NCBI RefSeq assembly: GCF_012641365.1
Contig: NZ_JABAIM010000003.1
Location: forward strand, 1-64,000
Direction: 5' to 3'
Length of the DNA: 64,000 bases
Source of the DNA: Leeia aquatica
GTDB taxonomy: Bacteria > Pseudomonadota > Gammaproteobacteria > Burkholderiales > Leeiaceae
Shown: in pieces, positions 38,024 to 46,698 of the stretch
How positions within the stretch are numbered: position 1 is the stretch's first letter
Layout: each line of letters begins with the position of its first letter
Translations under genes and position numbers: made by a program
The notes under the pieces: model-generated
The model's database searches: none
What the model was told of the DNA's origin: nothing
Seen by the model: only the letters and a program-made list of their open reading frames with translations

Positions 38024-39249
38024 CCCTTGCTATGCCGCTTTCGGTAATGGTCGAGGAAACGGGCAATCCGCCCGATGGCCTCACTCAGGTCGTCCATATT
38101 CGGCAGGAACACCACCCGGAAGTGGTCAGGCCGTGGCCAGTTGAAGCCCGTCCCTTGCACCAGCAGCACCTTTTCCTCTTGCAGCAGCTCGAGGATCAGC
38201 TGCTGATCATCCACCACTGGGTACAGCTTGGGGTCCAGTTTGGGGAAGAGGTAGAGCGCACCCTTCGGCTTGACCACACTGACACCGGGAATGGCGCTGA
38301 ACAGGTCATAGGCCAGATCACGCTGCTTGCGCAGACGCCCACCGGGGCTCACCAATTCATTGATGCTCTGGTAGCCGCCCAGCGCGGTCTGGATGGCGTA
38401 CTGCGCTGGTACGTTGGCACACAGCCGCATCGAGGCCAGCAGGTTGAGGCCCTCGATATAGTCCTGGGCGTGACGTTTGTCGCCGGACACCACCATCCAG
38501 CCGGTGCGATAACCACAGGCACGGTAGGCTTTGGACAGACCATTGAAGGTCAGGCACAGTACATCGTCCGCCAAGGCCGCAATCGAGGTGTGGCTGAGGC
38601 CATCAAACAATACCTTGTCGTAGATTTCATCGGCGCAGATGATCAACTGGTGCTGACGGGCAATCTCTACCAGCTCACGCAGCATATCGTCCGGATACAG
38701 CGCGCCGGTGGGGTTGTTCGGGTTGATCACCACCAGTGCCTTGGTGTTCGGGGTGATCTTGCTGCGCAAATCGTCCAGATCCGGCAGCCAGTCGCTGCCC
38801 TCGTCGCAGATATAGTGGCGCGGCGTGCCACCCGACAGGGCAATGGCCGCGGTCCACAGCGGGTAATCCGGCGCAGGCACCAGCACCTCGTCACCGTCAT
38901 TCAACAATGCCTGCATGGCCATCACGATCAGCTCGGACACGCCGTTGCCGATATAGACATCGTCAATGCCCACACCCTTGATCTGCTTTTGCTGGGTGTA
39001 ATGCACCACCGCCTTACGCGCTGAAAACAAGCCTTTCGAATCAGAATATCCACTGGCTTGCGGCAGGTTGCGGATCATGTCCTGCAGGATCTCGTCTGGC
39101 GCTTCCAGCCCGAAAGGTGCGGTATTGCCGATGTTCAGCTTGATGATGCGGTGACCTTCCTCTTCCATCAGCTTGGCCTGCGCCATCACCGGACCGCGAA
39201 TGTCGTAGCAGACGTTGGCCAGTTTGCTGGACTTGACGAGCGGGCGCAT
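38020..39249 (-). CDS. alaA: Glutamate-pyruvate aminotransferase AlaA
   Basis: 409 residues, a class I PLP aminotransferase closely following E. coli AlaA (YfbQ): KSSKLANVCYDIRGPV, IGNGVSELIVMAMQALL, PAPDYPLWTAA, INPNNPTGALY and the PLP-lysine region TFNGLSKAYRACGYR. It makes alanine from pyruvate and glutamate. I chose the ATG at 39249 by family alignment; ATG 39285 is possible. First gene of alaA-GNAT-hom-(Cys protein)-thrC. Confidence 0.93.
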   Translation of the reverse strand: MRPLVKSSKLANVCYDIRGPVMAQAKLMEEEGHRIIKLNIGNTAPFGLEAPDEILQDMIRNLPQASGYSDSKGLFSARKAVVHYTQQKQIKGVGIDDVYIGNGVSELIVMAMQALLNDGDEVLVPAPDYPLWTAAIALSGGTPRHYICDEGSDWLPDLDDLRSKITPNTKALVVINPNNPTGALYPDDMLRELVEIARQHQLIICADEIYDKVLFDGLSHTSIAALADDVLCLTFNGLSKAYRACGYRTGWMVVSGDKRHAQDYIEGLNLLASMRLCANVPAQYAIQTALGGYQSINELVSPGGRLRKQRDLAYDLFSAIPGVSVVKPKGALYLFPKLDPKLYPVVDDQQLILELLQEEKVLLVQGTGFNWPRPDHFRVVFLPNMDDLSEAIGRIARFLDHYRKRHSKG

Positions 39250-39319
39250 GGTGGAGATTCCTGAAGGTAGGCCAAGGTCAGACATGGTGTGGGCGATCCT
39301 GTTTGCTAACGCAATGGTT

Positions 39320-39349
39320 TTCAAAGAAAAAGGCGGTGTTGGGTATAAT
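39320..39349 (+). promoter_or_regulatory. Promoter of the Mth938-like gene
   Basis: A consensus TATAAT (39344-39349) with TTCAAA (39320-39325) 18 bases upstream. It lies in the divergent region between alaA and the Mth938-like gene, about 100 bases before the latter. Confidence 0.6.
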
Positions 39350-39450
39350 CCTACTGTAAGCAGCCAGCCCCGACAACGCTTGTTTATTGCACTGCAATAG
39401 CTACAGCGCATCGGGTTCGGCAGACACCGTCACTTCGCAGGACCATATCC

Positions 39451-39819
39451 ATGAAATTGCACGAACAACGGGAACAGGGCTACCTGTTCGCCGATTACGG
39501 CCCGGACTTCCTCAAGGTCAACGATCAGATCCTCCGGCAAAACCTGTTGCTCAGCCCGGACCGGATCGACACCGACTGGCCCGCCCGCGACTTTGACAGC
39601 CTGGAGGCGGCCCACTTTGAGTACATCCTGGTCTTGCAGCCGGAGCTGGTACTGCTCGGCACCGGCACCCAGCTGCGCTTCCCGCATCCGCGCCTGCTGG
39701 CACCGCTCAGCAGTCAGGGCATTGGCGTCGACGTGATGGATATCGGTGCCGCCTGCCGCACCTACAATATCCTGATGAGCGAAGGCCGTCGTGTGGTGGC
39801 GGCCATGCTGCTGGTTTGA
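39451..39819 (+). CDS. Mth938-like domain (DUF498) protein
   Basis: 122 residues, the whole of an Mth938/NDUFAF3-like fold: YGPDFLKVNDQILRQNLLLSPD, LVLLGTGTQLRFPHPRLL and GIGVDVMDIGAACRTYNILMSEGRRVVAAML (each in part). The bacterial function is unknown; the human homologue assists complex I assembly. It is followed after 83 bases by yebC. Confidence 0.9.
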   Translation: MKLHEQREQGYLFADYGPDFLKVNDQILRQNLLLSPDRIDTDWPARDFDSLEAAHFEYILVLQPELVLLGTGTQLRFPHPRLLAPLSSQGIGVDVMDIGAACRTYNILMSEGRRVVAAMLLV

Positions 39820-39902
39820 CCGGCAAGGCTGGGTAGGCTGCAGGCCATTGTGCTAGAATGTCGGCCTGATTTTCAATCCGGCAAGTTACAGAGGTAAGGA
39901 CC

Positions 39903-40631
39903 ATGGCAGGTCATTCCAAATGGGCCAACATCAAACACAAGAAAGCCGCAACGGACGCCAAGCGCGGCAAGATCTTCACCCGTCTGATCAAGGAAATCAC
40001 CGTCGCCGCCAAGCTGGGTGGCAGTGATTCCGGCAGCAACCCGCGGCTGCGGCTGGCGGTCGACAAGGCGCTGGACGCCAACATGCCCAAGGACAACATC
40101 GAGCGCGCCATCAAGCGCGGCGCCGGTGAGCTGGAAGGCGTGGACTACATCGAGCTGCGCTATGAAGGCTACGGCATCAACGGTGCGGCGGTGATGGTCG
40201 ACTGCATGACCGACAACAAGACGCGCACGGTGGCCGATGTACGGCATGCCTTCTCCAAATACGGCGGCAACCTCGGCACCGATGGCAGTGTGTCCTTCCT
40301 GTTCAAGCACTGTGGAACGCTGGTGTTTGCCCCCGGCACCGATGAAGACGCCCTGATGGGTGCGGCGCTGGAAGCGGGTGCGGACGATGTGATCAGCAAC
40401 GATGACGGCTCGATTGAAGTCATCACCCCGCCGTACGACTTCGTGCAGATCAAGGAAGCGCTGGAGCAAGCGGGCTTCAAGGCGGAAATGGGTGAAGTCA
40501 CCATGAAGCCGGACAATGTCACCGAGTTCACCGGTGACGATGCGGTCCGCATGCAGAAACTGCTGGACGCACTGGAATCACTGGACGACGTGCAGGAAGT
40601 CTACACCTCGGCCCTGATCATCGAGGAATAA
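39903..40631 (+). CDS. YebC/PmpR-family protein
   Basis: 242 residues. It begins [25 protein letters not shown], the family hallmark, and contains [14 protein letters not shown]. Such proteins bind DNA as regulators in some species, and homologues have been implicated in relieving ribosome stalling. AGAGGTAAGG lies before the ATG. A CAGGCC/GGCCTG dyad with TAGAAT inside (39841-39868) is found in the leader. Fusion or truncation is not seen. Confidence 0.95.
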   Translation: MAGHSKWANIKHKKAATDAKRGKIFTRLIKEITVAAKLGGSDSGSNPRLRLAVDKALDANMPKDNIERAIKRGAGELEGVDYIELRYEGYGINGAAVMVDCMTDNKTRTVADVRHAFSKYGGNLGTDGSVSFLFKHCGTLVFAPGTDEDALMGAALEAGADDVISNDDGSIEVITPPYDFVQIKEALEQAGFKAEMGEVTMKPDNVTEFTGDDAVRMQKLLDALESLDDVQEVYTSALIIEE

Positions 40632-40701
40632 GGCCAGGGCGGCTTTGGCCGCCTGAGCCCATCACATGGCGGCCCAAGCCGGGCCGTCCGGAGCGCGCGA
40701 G

Positions 40702-41871
40702 ATGACTGCTGCGACCCTGCCCCCCAGCCACTGCGACATCGCCATCATTGGCGGTGGTCCGGTCGGTCTTTTCCTGGCCCATACCCTGCGACACAGCGCC
40801 CACCGCGTGGTGGTGCTGGAAGCAGAGCACGCGCTGGTTCGTGATGACCCGCGCATGCTGGCCCTCTCGGTGGGCAGCCAGCAATTGCTGGAACAGCAAG
40901 CCTGCTGGTCTGCATCGCTGATGCAGTCCCCCATTCGTCATGTGCACGTGTCGCAGCAGGGTTTTTTTGGCCATACCCGCCTGAAGGCAACTGACATGGA
41001 TGCCGAGCAGCTGGGCTATGTGGTGCCTTATCCGGCGCTGCAAACCGTGCTGACACAAGCCCTGCCGGACAATGCCACCCTGCTGGGCGGTGCCCGCGTT
41101 GAGCTGGTACACAGCAATGCGGGTTACGCCAGTGTCCAGTTCCAGTGGCAGGGACAAACCCGGCAATTGACCAGCCGCCTGCTGGTACTGGCCGATGGTG
41201 GCAGCCTGTTGCAGCAGCTGCGGGTACCCTGTGTCGAGCGGGACTACCAGCAGTGTGCACTGGTTGGCCTGCTGGAGGCAGATCAGACGCCCATTGACAC
41301 TGCCTTTGAACGCTTCGTGCCCGGCGGGGCGCTGGCCTTGCTGCCCCAGCCCGGTGGCTATGCCGTGATCTGGAGCCAGCCGCTCAACCGCTTGCAGGAA
41401 ATGCAGCAGGCACCGGAGACTGCCCTGTGTCTGGAATTGCAACGCCTGGCTGGACACAAGGCCGGGCAGTTCCGCCAGCTGCAACGCAGGCATGTGATGC
41501 CACTCAAGCTGCGCTATGCCCGCCAGCTGATCGGGCCACGTTTTGTGCTGATCGGTAACGCCGCCCAGTCGCTGCACCCGATCGCCGGGCAGGGTCTGAA
41601 TCTGGGGCTGCGGGATGCCTGGGAACTGACCCAGCTGCTGGCCCCCTTGTCGCCCCCGCACCTGGATCACCCGCAGGTGCTGGCCGCTTACCCGGCGTGT
41701 CGTCGTCTGGACAAGCTCAATGGGGTTGGCTTTACCGACAGCCTGATCCGCCTGTTTGCCCAACCGGGTCTGGGCCATGTGCGCGGCGCGGGCCTCAGCG
41801 CCCTCAATCTGTTGCCAGGCGTCAAGCGCCGCTTGCTGCAGCATCTGGCTCTGGGAGTCCGTCGCGTATGA
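40702..41871 (+). CDS. ubiH: UbiH-like FAD monooxygenase of ubiquinone synthesis
   Basis: 389 residues, a class A flavoprotein hydroxylase. The GxGxxG dinucleotide motif is IIGGGPVG near residue 12. The second FAD motif reads IGNAAQSLHPIAGQGLNLGLRD, with GN in place of GD, exactly the UbiH variant (C6 hydroxylation of the ring). GGAG lies eight bases before ATG 40702; ATG 40666 is possible. The stop overlaps the next start in ATGA. Confidence 0.85.
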   Translation: MTAATLPPSHCDIAIIGGGPVGLFLAHTLRHSAHRVVVLEAEHALVRDDPRMLALSVGSQQLLEQQACWSASLMQSPIRHVHVSQQGFFGHTRLKATDMDAEQLGYVVPYPALQTVLTQALPDNATLLGGARVELVHSNAGYASVQFQWQGQTRQLTSRLLVLADGGSLLQQLRVPCVERDYQQCALVGLLEADQTPIDTAFERFVPGGALALLPQPGGYAVIWSQPLNRLQEMQQAPETALCLELQRLAGHKAGQFRQLQRRHVMPLKLRYARQLIGPRFVLIGNAAQSLHPIAGQGLNLGLRDAWELTQLLAPLSPPHLDHPQVLAAYPACRRLDKLNGVGFTDSLIRLFAQPGLGHVRGAGLSALNLLPGVKRRLLQHLALGVRRV

Positions 41872-43043
41872 GTGAATTGCAGGTTGACATCATCGTCGTC
41901 GGCGGGGGGCTGGTGGGTGCCAGTCTGGCCAGTCGCCTGAGCGCAGGTCAACACCGGGTTGCCTTGATTGAAGGCCATTCATCCCTTGAAACGGTGGGCG
42001 ACTGGGACCAGCGCATTTACGCCATCAGCCGCGCCAGCCGTCGCTTCCTGCAGGACTGTGGTGCCTGGCAACGTCTGGACCCTGCCCGACTCGCGCCGAT
42101 CCGCCAGATGCGCATTTTTGGCGACCAGCGTGCAGAATTGCGTTTCGATGCACACGGCGCCGGCCTGAACGAGCTGGCCATCATTACCGAGTCCCGTCAT
42201 CTGCAGCACGCCATCTGGCAGGGCCTGGACCGTGACCGGCTAACACTCATTCAGCCCGCCCGCCCCCAGCAATTGCACATGACCCAGGACCGGGTCAGCC
42301 TCTCGCTGGACCAGGGCCAGACCTTGCATGGCAAGCTGCTGGTGGGGGCAGACGGGGCGCAATCCTGGGTACGCCAGCAATGGCAACGCTTGTCCGGCAG
42401 CCAGCAACAGGCCGAAGCCTATGGTCAATCCGGCGTGGTGGCCAATTTCAGTTGCAGCCAGCCCCATCAAGGCACCGCCTGGCAGTGGTTCCAGCCGGAT
42501 GGCAGCATTCTGGCCTGGCTGCCGCTACCGGGGCAGCGCATGTCCATGGTGTGGTCCTGTTCACCCGAACGGGCGCAATCGCTGCTAGCACTGGACCCGG
42601 CGTCGCTGGCTGAACAGGTTGCAGCAGCAGGGCAACACCAGTTGGGGGACTTGCAGTTGATCACCCCGGCAGCGGCCTTCCCCTTGCGGGCGCTGGTTCT
42701 GCCCAAGCTGACTTCACCCCGTCTGGCCTTGATCGGCGATGCGGCGCATCTGGTACATCCGCTGGCGGGCCAAGGGGTCAACCTCGGCTTTCAGGATGCA
42801 CGGGATCTGGCGCAGGTGCTGTTGCAGCACCCGTCCGTCGACCCCGGCCTGCCGTCTCTCTTGCAGCGCTATGAACGAATGCGCCGTTTCGATATCCTAG
42901 CCATGCATGGTGTGACCAAATCCCTGCACCGCTTGTTCAATCAGCCGGGCCAGCTACCCCGCTGGCTGCGCAACACCGGGCTGACCCTGACCGACAGGCT
43001 GCCCCTGTTGAAGCAGGAATTGATTCGTCACGCCCTCGGTTAA
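41868..43043 (+). CDS. Second ubiquinone hydroxylase (UbiF/UbiI/UbiL-like)
   Basis: 391 residues, the same family as the preceding gene: VVGGGLVGASLA at the N terminus and IGDAAHLVHPLAGQGVNLGFQD as FAD motif 2. The GDAAH form groups it with UbiF/UbiI-type enzymes (C5 or C1 hydroxylation). Sequence alone does not decide which carbon. It is translationally coupled to ubiH, and dsbC follows after 21 bases. Confidence 0.82.
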   Translation: MSELQVDIIVVGGGLVGASLASRLSAGQHRVALIEGHSSLETVGDWDQRIYAISRASRRFLQDCGAWQRLDPARLAPIRQMRIFGDQRAELRFDAHGAGLNELAIITESRHLQHAIWQGLDRDRLTLIQPARPQQLHMTQDRVSLSLDQGQTLHGKLLVGADGAQSWVRQQWQRLSGSQQQAEAYGQSGVVANFSCSQPHQGTAWQWFQPDGSILAWLPLPGQRMSMVWSCSPERAQSLLALDPASLAEQVAAAGQHQLGDLQLITPAAAFPLRALVLPKLTSPRLALIGDAAHLVHPLAGQGVNLGFQDARDLAQVLLQHPSVDPGLPSLLQRYERMRRFDILAMHGVTKSLHRLFNQPGQLPRWLRNTGLTLTDRLPLLKQELIRHALG

Positions 43044-43064
43044 CCCGTACTGGATATCTCTTTC

Positions 43065-43826
43065 ATGACTGTGTCTCTGACCTCGCTGCGCCCTCTGCAG
43101 CGCCTGGCCCTGCTTGCCTGCTCCCTGCCCCTGTTGCTGTTGACCGCTCCCGCGCTGGCTGCGGGCAAGCAGGATGCGAACCTGGACAAGATCAAAACCC
43201 TGGTCACCCAAAAAATGCCCCGTGCCATCGTCAACGGCGTGTACACCACCCCGCTGCCGAATCTGTATGAGGTGGTGGTCAATGGCAGCACCGTGCTGTA
43301 TGTGGACAGCAAGGTGAATTACCTGATCCAGGGCGAGATGATTGATGTCCAGCACAAGCAAAGCCTGACCGAGCAGCGGCTGACCAGCTTGCGCAAGGCG
43401 GCCTACTCGGAGCTGCCGCTGGACCTGGCCATCCGTGAGGTACGCGGTACAGGCGCACGCACGCTGGTGGTGTTCTCCGACCCGGATTGCCCGTTTTGCC
43501 ACCAGCTGGAGCAAAACCTGAAGCCAATGACAGACGTGACCATCTATACGCTGCTGTACCCGATCCCCCAGCTGCATCCGGATGCAGCACGCAAATCAGA
43601 CCTGATCTGGTGCCAGCCCAACCGGCTGGCCGCCTGGCGCAACTGGATGGACAACAAGGTATTACCTGAGGCTGCTGCCAGCTGCATCAGCCCGCTGGCA
43701 CGCATTGCCGAAACCGGCCAGCGTTGGGGCGTCGATGGCACCCCTGCGATTGTGCTGCCCGATGGCCGCATCATGCCGGGCGCGTATCCGCTGGCAGAAA
43801 TCGAGAAGGCCCTGAGTGGCCAGTGA
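43065..43826 (+). CDS. dsbC: Disulfide isomerase DsbC
   Basis: 253 residues. A signal peptide (LLLLTAPALA) leads to an N-terminal dimerisation domain (about 35-95), a linker helix and a thioredoxin domain with active-site CPFC at 142-145 and the cis-Pro loop GVDGTPAIV. Two further cysteines (LIWCQ, AASCIS) match the structural disulfide of DsbC. It repairs wrong disulfides in the periplasm. Placement behind two ubi genes may reflect supply of quinone to the Dsb system, or only chance. Confidence 0.92.
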   Translation: MTVSLTSLRPLQRLALLACSLPLLLLTAPALAAGKQDANLDKIKTLVTQKMPRAIVNGVYTTPLPNLYEVVVNGSTVLYVDSKVNYLIQGEMIDVQHKQSLTEQRLTSLRKAAYSELPLDLAIREVRGTGARTLVVFSDPDCPFCHQLEQNLKPMTDVTIYTLLYPIPQLHPDAARKSDLIWCQPNRLAAWRNWMDNKVLPEAAASCISPLARIAETGQRWGVDGTPAIVLPDGRIMPGAYPLAEIEKALSGQ

Positions 43827-43881
43827 TGCCCGGCATGCGGTGGGCACCTCTGGCATACATGGATAGGGTAAAGGAAGGCTG

Positions 43882-44667
43882 ATGTCTGCACGCTGGTGGC
43901 AGAGCAAGCCGCATGAAAACCGGATGGCCATCGCCCTGGTGGTATCCTGGGGAGTGCACATGCTGTTGCTGCTGCCCAGTGGCGGCTACCTGCGCCCTGC
44001 CCCGCCGAGCCTGGCCGTCCGGCTGGCCCCCATGCAGGTCACCCTCCAACACGCGGGCGACGCAGCCGCCCCCGTGCTGCTGGCGCAACGCCCCAACACC
44101 GAAGCCTTGGCCTCACCGTCTACCGTACGGACCGCCACACCGGGTAACGGCCAAGGCCTGAGTCGCGAGCGGCCCAACATTGCCAGCAGCCTGCCCGACC
44201 CGATCGCCTCCGTGCCGGATCCCTTGCCAGATTCACTGCCACTGGCAGCCAGCCTGCCGACGCCCGGCCAGGCCAATACGCAGCCAGAAGCTTCCGTCGC
44301 ATACGCCCATACCGCCGTCAACCCGGATTTTCTCAAGCTGCCATGGGACTCCCTGGCTGATGGCTTTGTTTACTCGCGCTTTGTCGACCGTGGCATCATT
44401 CCGGGTTGCACCTTGCAGTTCCTCTATCCGGATGACCCTGCCCTGCGCGCCAAAAGCGGGGTACTGGAGATGGAAATCCTGATCAATGAGTTTGGTCAGG
44501 CGGTTGCCACCCGCACCCTCAGCAGCACCCTGCCCCCCGAGTTTGCTGAATTCGCGGGCAACGCCATTCAGAGCAGCTGTTTCATTCCCGCCACCATGCA
44601 AGGTGCCACCGTCAAGGTGCGCCGCGTCATCCTGCTGAACTACGACCCGGTGCACGGCCTGAACTAA
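43882..44667 (+). CDS. TonB-like envelope protein of unknown partner
   Basis: 261 residues. It has a short cytoplasmic N terminus, one transmembrane segment (AIALVVSWGVHMLLLLP), a Pro/Ala/Ser-rich linker (about 45-140) and a compact C-terminal domain. That domain (LEMEILINEFGQAVATRTLSSTLPPEF...AIQSSCFIPA) has the layout of TonB C-terminal domains. Two cysteines (PGCTLQ, SSCFIP) could pair. It is not near exbBD and lacks a clear TonB box partner. AAGGAAGG precedes the ATG. It may be a pseudo-TonB or cell-envelope linker. Confidence 0.6.
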   Translation: MSARWWQSKPHENRMAIALVVSWGVHMLLLLPSGGYLRPAPPSLAVRLAPMQVTLQHAGDAAAPVLLAQRPNTEALASPSTVRTATPGNGQGLSRERPNIASSLPDPIASVPDPLPDSLPLAASLPTPGQANTQPEASVAYAHTAVNPDFLKLPWDSLADGFVYSRFVDRGIIPGCTLQFLYPDDPALRAKSGVLEMEILINEFGQAVATRTLSSTLPPEFAEFAGNAIQSSCFIPATMQGATVKVRRVILLNYDPVHGLN

Positions 44668-44697
44668 AGCACAGCAGCAGCGCAACACATTTGTCAT

Positions 44698-44716
44698 GTA
44701 CTTTTCAGAAAAGTGC
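44698..44716. promoter_or_regulatory. Palindrome GTACTTTTC-A-GAAAAGTGC
   Basis: A 7+1+7 perfect core (ACTTTTC A GAAAAGT), slightly extended, lies 31 bases after the TonB-like stop and about 45 bases before the phasin -35. It could be a regulator site or a weak terminator; no T run follows. Confidence 0.35.
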
Positions 44717-44742
44717 TTTATCATCAGCCCACTGCATTATTG

Positions 44743-44753
44743 TTGCATTGCAA
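44743..44753. promoter_or_regulatory. Upstream phasin operator TTGCATTGCAA
   Basis: A perfect 11-base dyad (TTGCA-T-TGCAA) just before the phasin -35 box. The same pattern recurs at 44801-44811. TGC/GCA dyads are bound by the PHA-responsive repressor PhaR in other bacteria, so this is a candidate PhaR site. Confidence 0.5.
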
Positions 44754-44761
44754 AATAACGC

Positions 44762-44789
44762 TTGACATTGTTGACCACACCTATACAAT
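44762..44789 (+). promoter_or_regulatory. Strong phasin promoter
   Basis: A perfect TTGACA (44762-44767) and TACAAT (44784-44789) with a 16-base spacer. It is flanked on both sides by TTGCANTGCAM dyads, a repressor-type layout. Confidence 0.8.
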
Positions 44790-44800
44790 TCGAGCAAATA

Positions 44801-44811
44801 TTGCACTGCAC
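44801..44811. promoter_or_regulatory. Downstream phasin operator TTGCACTGCAC
   Basis: A near-perfect copy (10 of 11) of the dyad at 44743-44753, placed at about +5 to +15 of the phasin transcript. A repressor bound here would block the promoter. Confidence 0.5.
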
Positions 44812-44857
44812 AAAGTGCGAACCTTATGACGACCCCCCAACAAGGAAAGGGTGTGAC

Positions 44858-45421
44858 ATGTTTAACGCTGTTACTTCGCTGGAACAATGGGTGCAACTGG
44901 GCCAAAACCAGTTCGACAAAACCCTGCGCTTCGCCAACATCGGCCTGAATGGCGCCGAAAAACTGGCCCAGCTGCAGCTGAATCTGTCGAAGGATTTTCT
45001 GGCTGATCAAGCCCAGCTGTTCAAGTCCCTGTTTGATATCAAAGACGTGCAAGCCCTGTTTGCCTTCCAGGGTAACCTGACTCAGCCGAGCATGGAAAAG
45101 TCGGTTGCCGCTTCGCGCACCGTGTACGAAACCCTGGCCGAACTGCAAAGCCAGTTCAGCGCTTTCGTAGAAAGCGAAGCCCAGGAAGCCCACAAGCAGT
45201 TCACCGGTTCGCTGGATGGTCTGCTGAAGGGTGCGCCGGCCGGTTCCGATGTGGCCGTGGCTGCCATCAAGTCAGCCCTGGCTGCCGCCAGCAACGCTTA
45301 CGACACCGTGAGCCAGGCCGCCAAGAAGGTCACCACCGATCTGGTGGAAGCCGGTGTCAGCACCGCAGGCGAAACCGCTAAGACCAGCAGCACCCGTCGC
45401 AAACCGGCTGCCGCTGCCTGA
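44858..45421 (+). CDS. Phasin family protein (PHA granule-associated)
   Basis: 187 residues, soluble, fully helical and Ala/Gln-rich. It shows the phasin pattern KTLRFANIGLNGAEKLAQLQLNL...LADQAQLFKSL and a basic Lys/Ala-rich tail (TRRKPAAAA). It coats polyhydroxybutyrate granules, implying carbon storage in this organism. AAGGAAAGG precedes the ATG. A strong promoter with paired dyads lies upstream and a terminator follows. No PHA synthase is in the window. Confidence 0.9.
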   Translation: MFNAVTSLEQWVQLGQNQFDKTLRFANIGLNGAEKLAQLQLNLSKDFLADQAQLFKSLFDIKDVQALFAFQGNLTQPSMEKSVAASRTVYETLAELQSQFSAFVESEAQEAHKQFTGSLDGLLKGAPAGSDVAVAAIKSALAAASNAYDTVSQAAKKVTTDLVEAGVSTAGETAKTSSTRRKPAAAA

Positions 45422-45441
45422 TCGGCCCGCAATCGGTAACG

Positions 45442-45472
45442 CAACGCCCCGCATTGCGGGGCGTTGTCTTTT
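45442..45472 (+). terminator. Phasin terminator
   Basis: A perfect 11-bp stem CAACGCCCCGC/GCGGGGCGTTG with a three-base loop is followed by TCTTTTG. It begins 20 bases after the phasin stop. Confidence 0.9.
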
Positions 45473-45480
45473 GTGGCGCC

Positions 45481-45522
45481 CCCCATGAAAAACGGCACCC
45501 GCAGGTGCCGTTTTTCATGGGG
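45481..45522 (-). terminator. minE-side terminator (perfect 19-bp stem)
   Basis: Arms at 45481-45499 and 45504-45522 with loop CGCA. The core ACGGCACC/GGTGCCGT is flanked by AAAAA and TTTTT, so it works on both strands. It lies 11 bases after the minE stop. Confidence 0.92.
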
Positions 45523-45533
45523 CAAAGCCTGAA

Positions 45534-45797
45534 TCAGCGACTGACTTCCGGCAGCTCGATTTTGACTTCCAGCACATCCAGATTGTCCTGACGCTCCAGA
45601 TTCACCTTGATGTCATCCGGGTTGATCGACACATACTTGGAAATCACCGCCACCAGCTCGCGCTGCAAGGCAGGCAGATAATCCGGGCTGGCATCGCTGC
45701 GGCTGCCGCGCTCATGCGCCAGGATGATCTGCAGACGCTCCTTGGCCACACTGGCCGACTTCTTCTTCTCGCCAAGCAGAAAAGACAGGAAGGACAT
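45534..45797 (-). CDS. minE: Cell division topological specificity factor MinE
   Basis: 87 residues. The N-terminal anti-MinCD helix region ([25 protein letters not shown]) and the C-terminal dimerisation strand ([12 protein letters not shown]) are both present. MinE drives the MinD oscillation that keeps the Z ring at midcell. It lies two bases after minD; last gene of minC-minD-minE. Confidence 0.97.
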   Translation of the reverse strand: MSFLSFLLGEKKKSASVAKERLQIILAHERGSRSDASPDYLPALQRELVAVISKYVSINPDDIKVNLERQDNLDVLEVKIELPEVSR

Positions 45798-45799
45798 GC

Positions 45800-46615
45800 T
45801 TACCTCCCGCCGAACAGTCGCTTGAAGAAGCCGGGTTTGACGGCCTCAATAAAGCGCAGCGGCTTGTCTTCACCAAGGAAACGGGCCACCACATCCTTGT
45901 AGGCTTCCGATACATCGGAACCATGCATGTGCACCGCTGGCACCCCTTGGTTGGAGGCCTGCAACACCGCCTCCGACTCCGGGATCACCCCGATCAGGTC
46001 GATACGCAGGATCTCCTGGATGTCTTCCAGCGACAGCATTTGGCCGTCCTCCACCCGCAGCGGGTTATAGCGGGTAATCAGCAAGTGCTCCTTCACCGGC
46101 GGCAGGCCTTCAATGGCACGCTTGGTCTTGGAGCCCAGCATGCCGAGGATGCGGTCGGAATCGCGCACCGACGAAACTTCCGGGTTGGTCACCACCAGCG
46201 CTTCATCGGCAAAATGCATGGCGAGCAAGGCACCGGTTTCGATCCCGGCCGGCGAGTCACACACGATGTACTCAAAGCCCGTGTCAGCCATGTCTTTCAG
46301 TACCCGTTCCACCCCCTCTTGCGTCAGGGCATCCTTGTCGCGGGTTTGCGAGGCGGGCAGCACGAACAGGTTGTCGCACTGCTTGTCCTTGATCAGCGCC
46401 TGGTTGAGATTGGCTTCGTTGTGGATTACGTTGATCAGGTCGTACACCACCCGACGCTCGCAGCCCATGATCAGGTCCAGATTACGCAGGCCGACGTCAA
46501 AGTCGATCACCGCTGTCTTGAAGCCACGCAGGGCCAGACCGGAGGCAAAACTGGCGCTGGTGGTGGTCTTGCCCACCCCCCCCTTGCCTGAGGTCACCAC
46601 GATGATTTTGGCCAT
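45800..46615 (-). CDS. minD: Septum site-determining ATPase MinD
   Basis: 271 residues. The deviant Walker A KGGVGKTT is at 10-17 and the switch regions [11 protein letters not shown] and CDSPAGIE follow. The C-terminal amphipathic membrane-targeting helix is [10 protein letters not shown]. It binds the membrane with ATP and recruits MinC. It lies 83 bases after minC, with an AGGAAGAAG-type ribosome site. Confidence 0.98.
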   Translation of the reverse strand: MAKIIVVTSGKGGVGKTTTSASFASGLALRGFKTAVIDFDVGLRNLDLIMGCERRVVYDLINVIHNEANLNQALIKDKQCDNLFVLPASQTRDKDALTQEGVERVLKDMADTGFEYIVCDSPAGIETGALLAMHFADEALVVTNPEVSSVRDSDRILGMLGSKTKRAIEGLPPVKEHLLITRYNPLRVEDGQMLSLEDIQEILRIDLIGVIPESEAVLQASNQGVPAVHMHGSDVSEAYKDVVARFLGEDKPLRFIEAVKPGFFKRLFGGR

Positions 46616-46698
46616 CGAATCTTCTTCCTTTCCAGATCAAACATGCAACCCGACTGCTTGCCCGGTTGCCAGCGCCGGTTCACCCGGCAGGATGCTGC

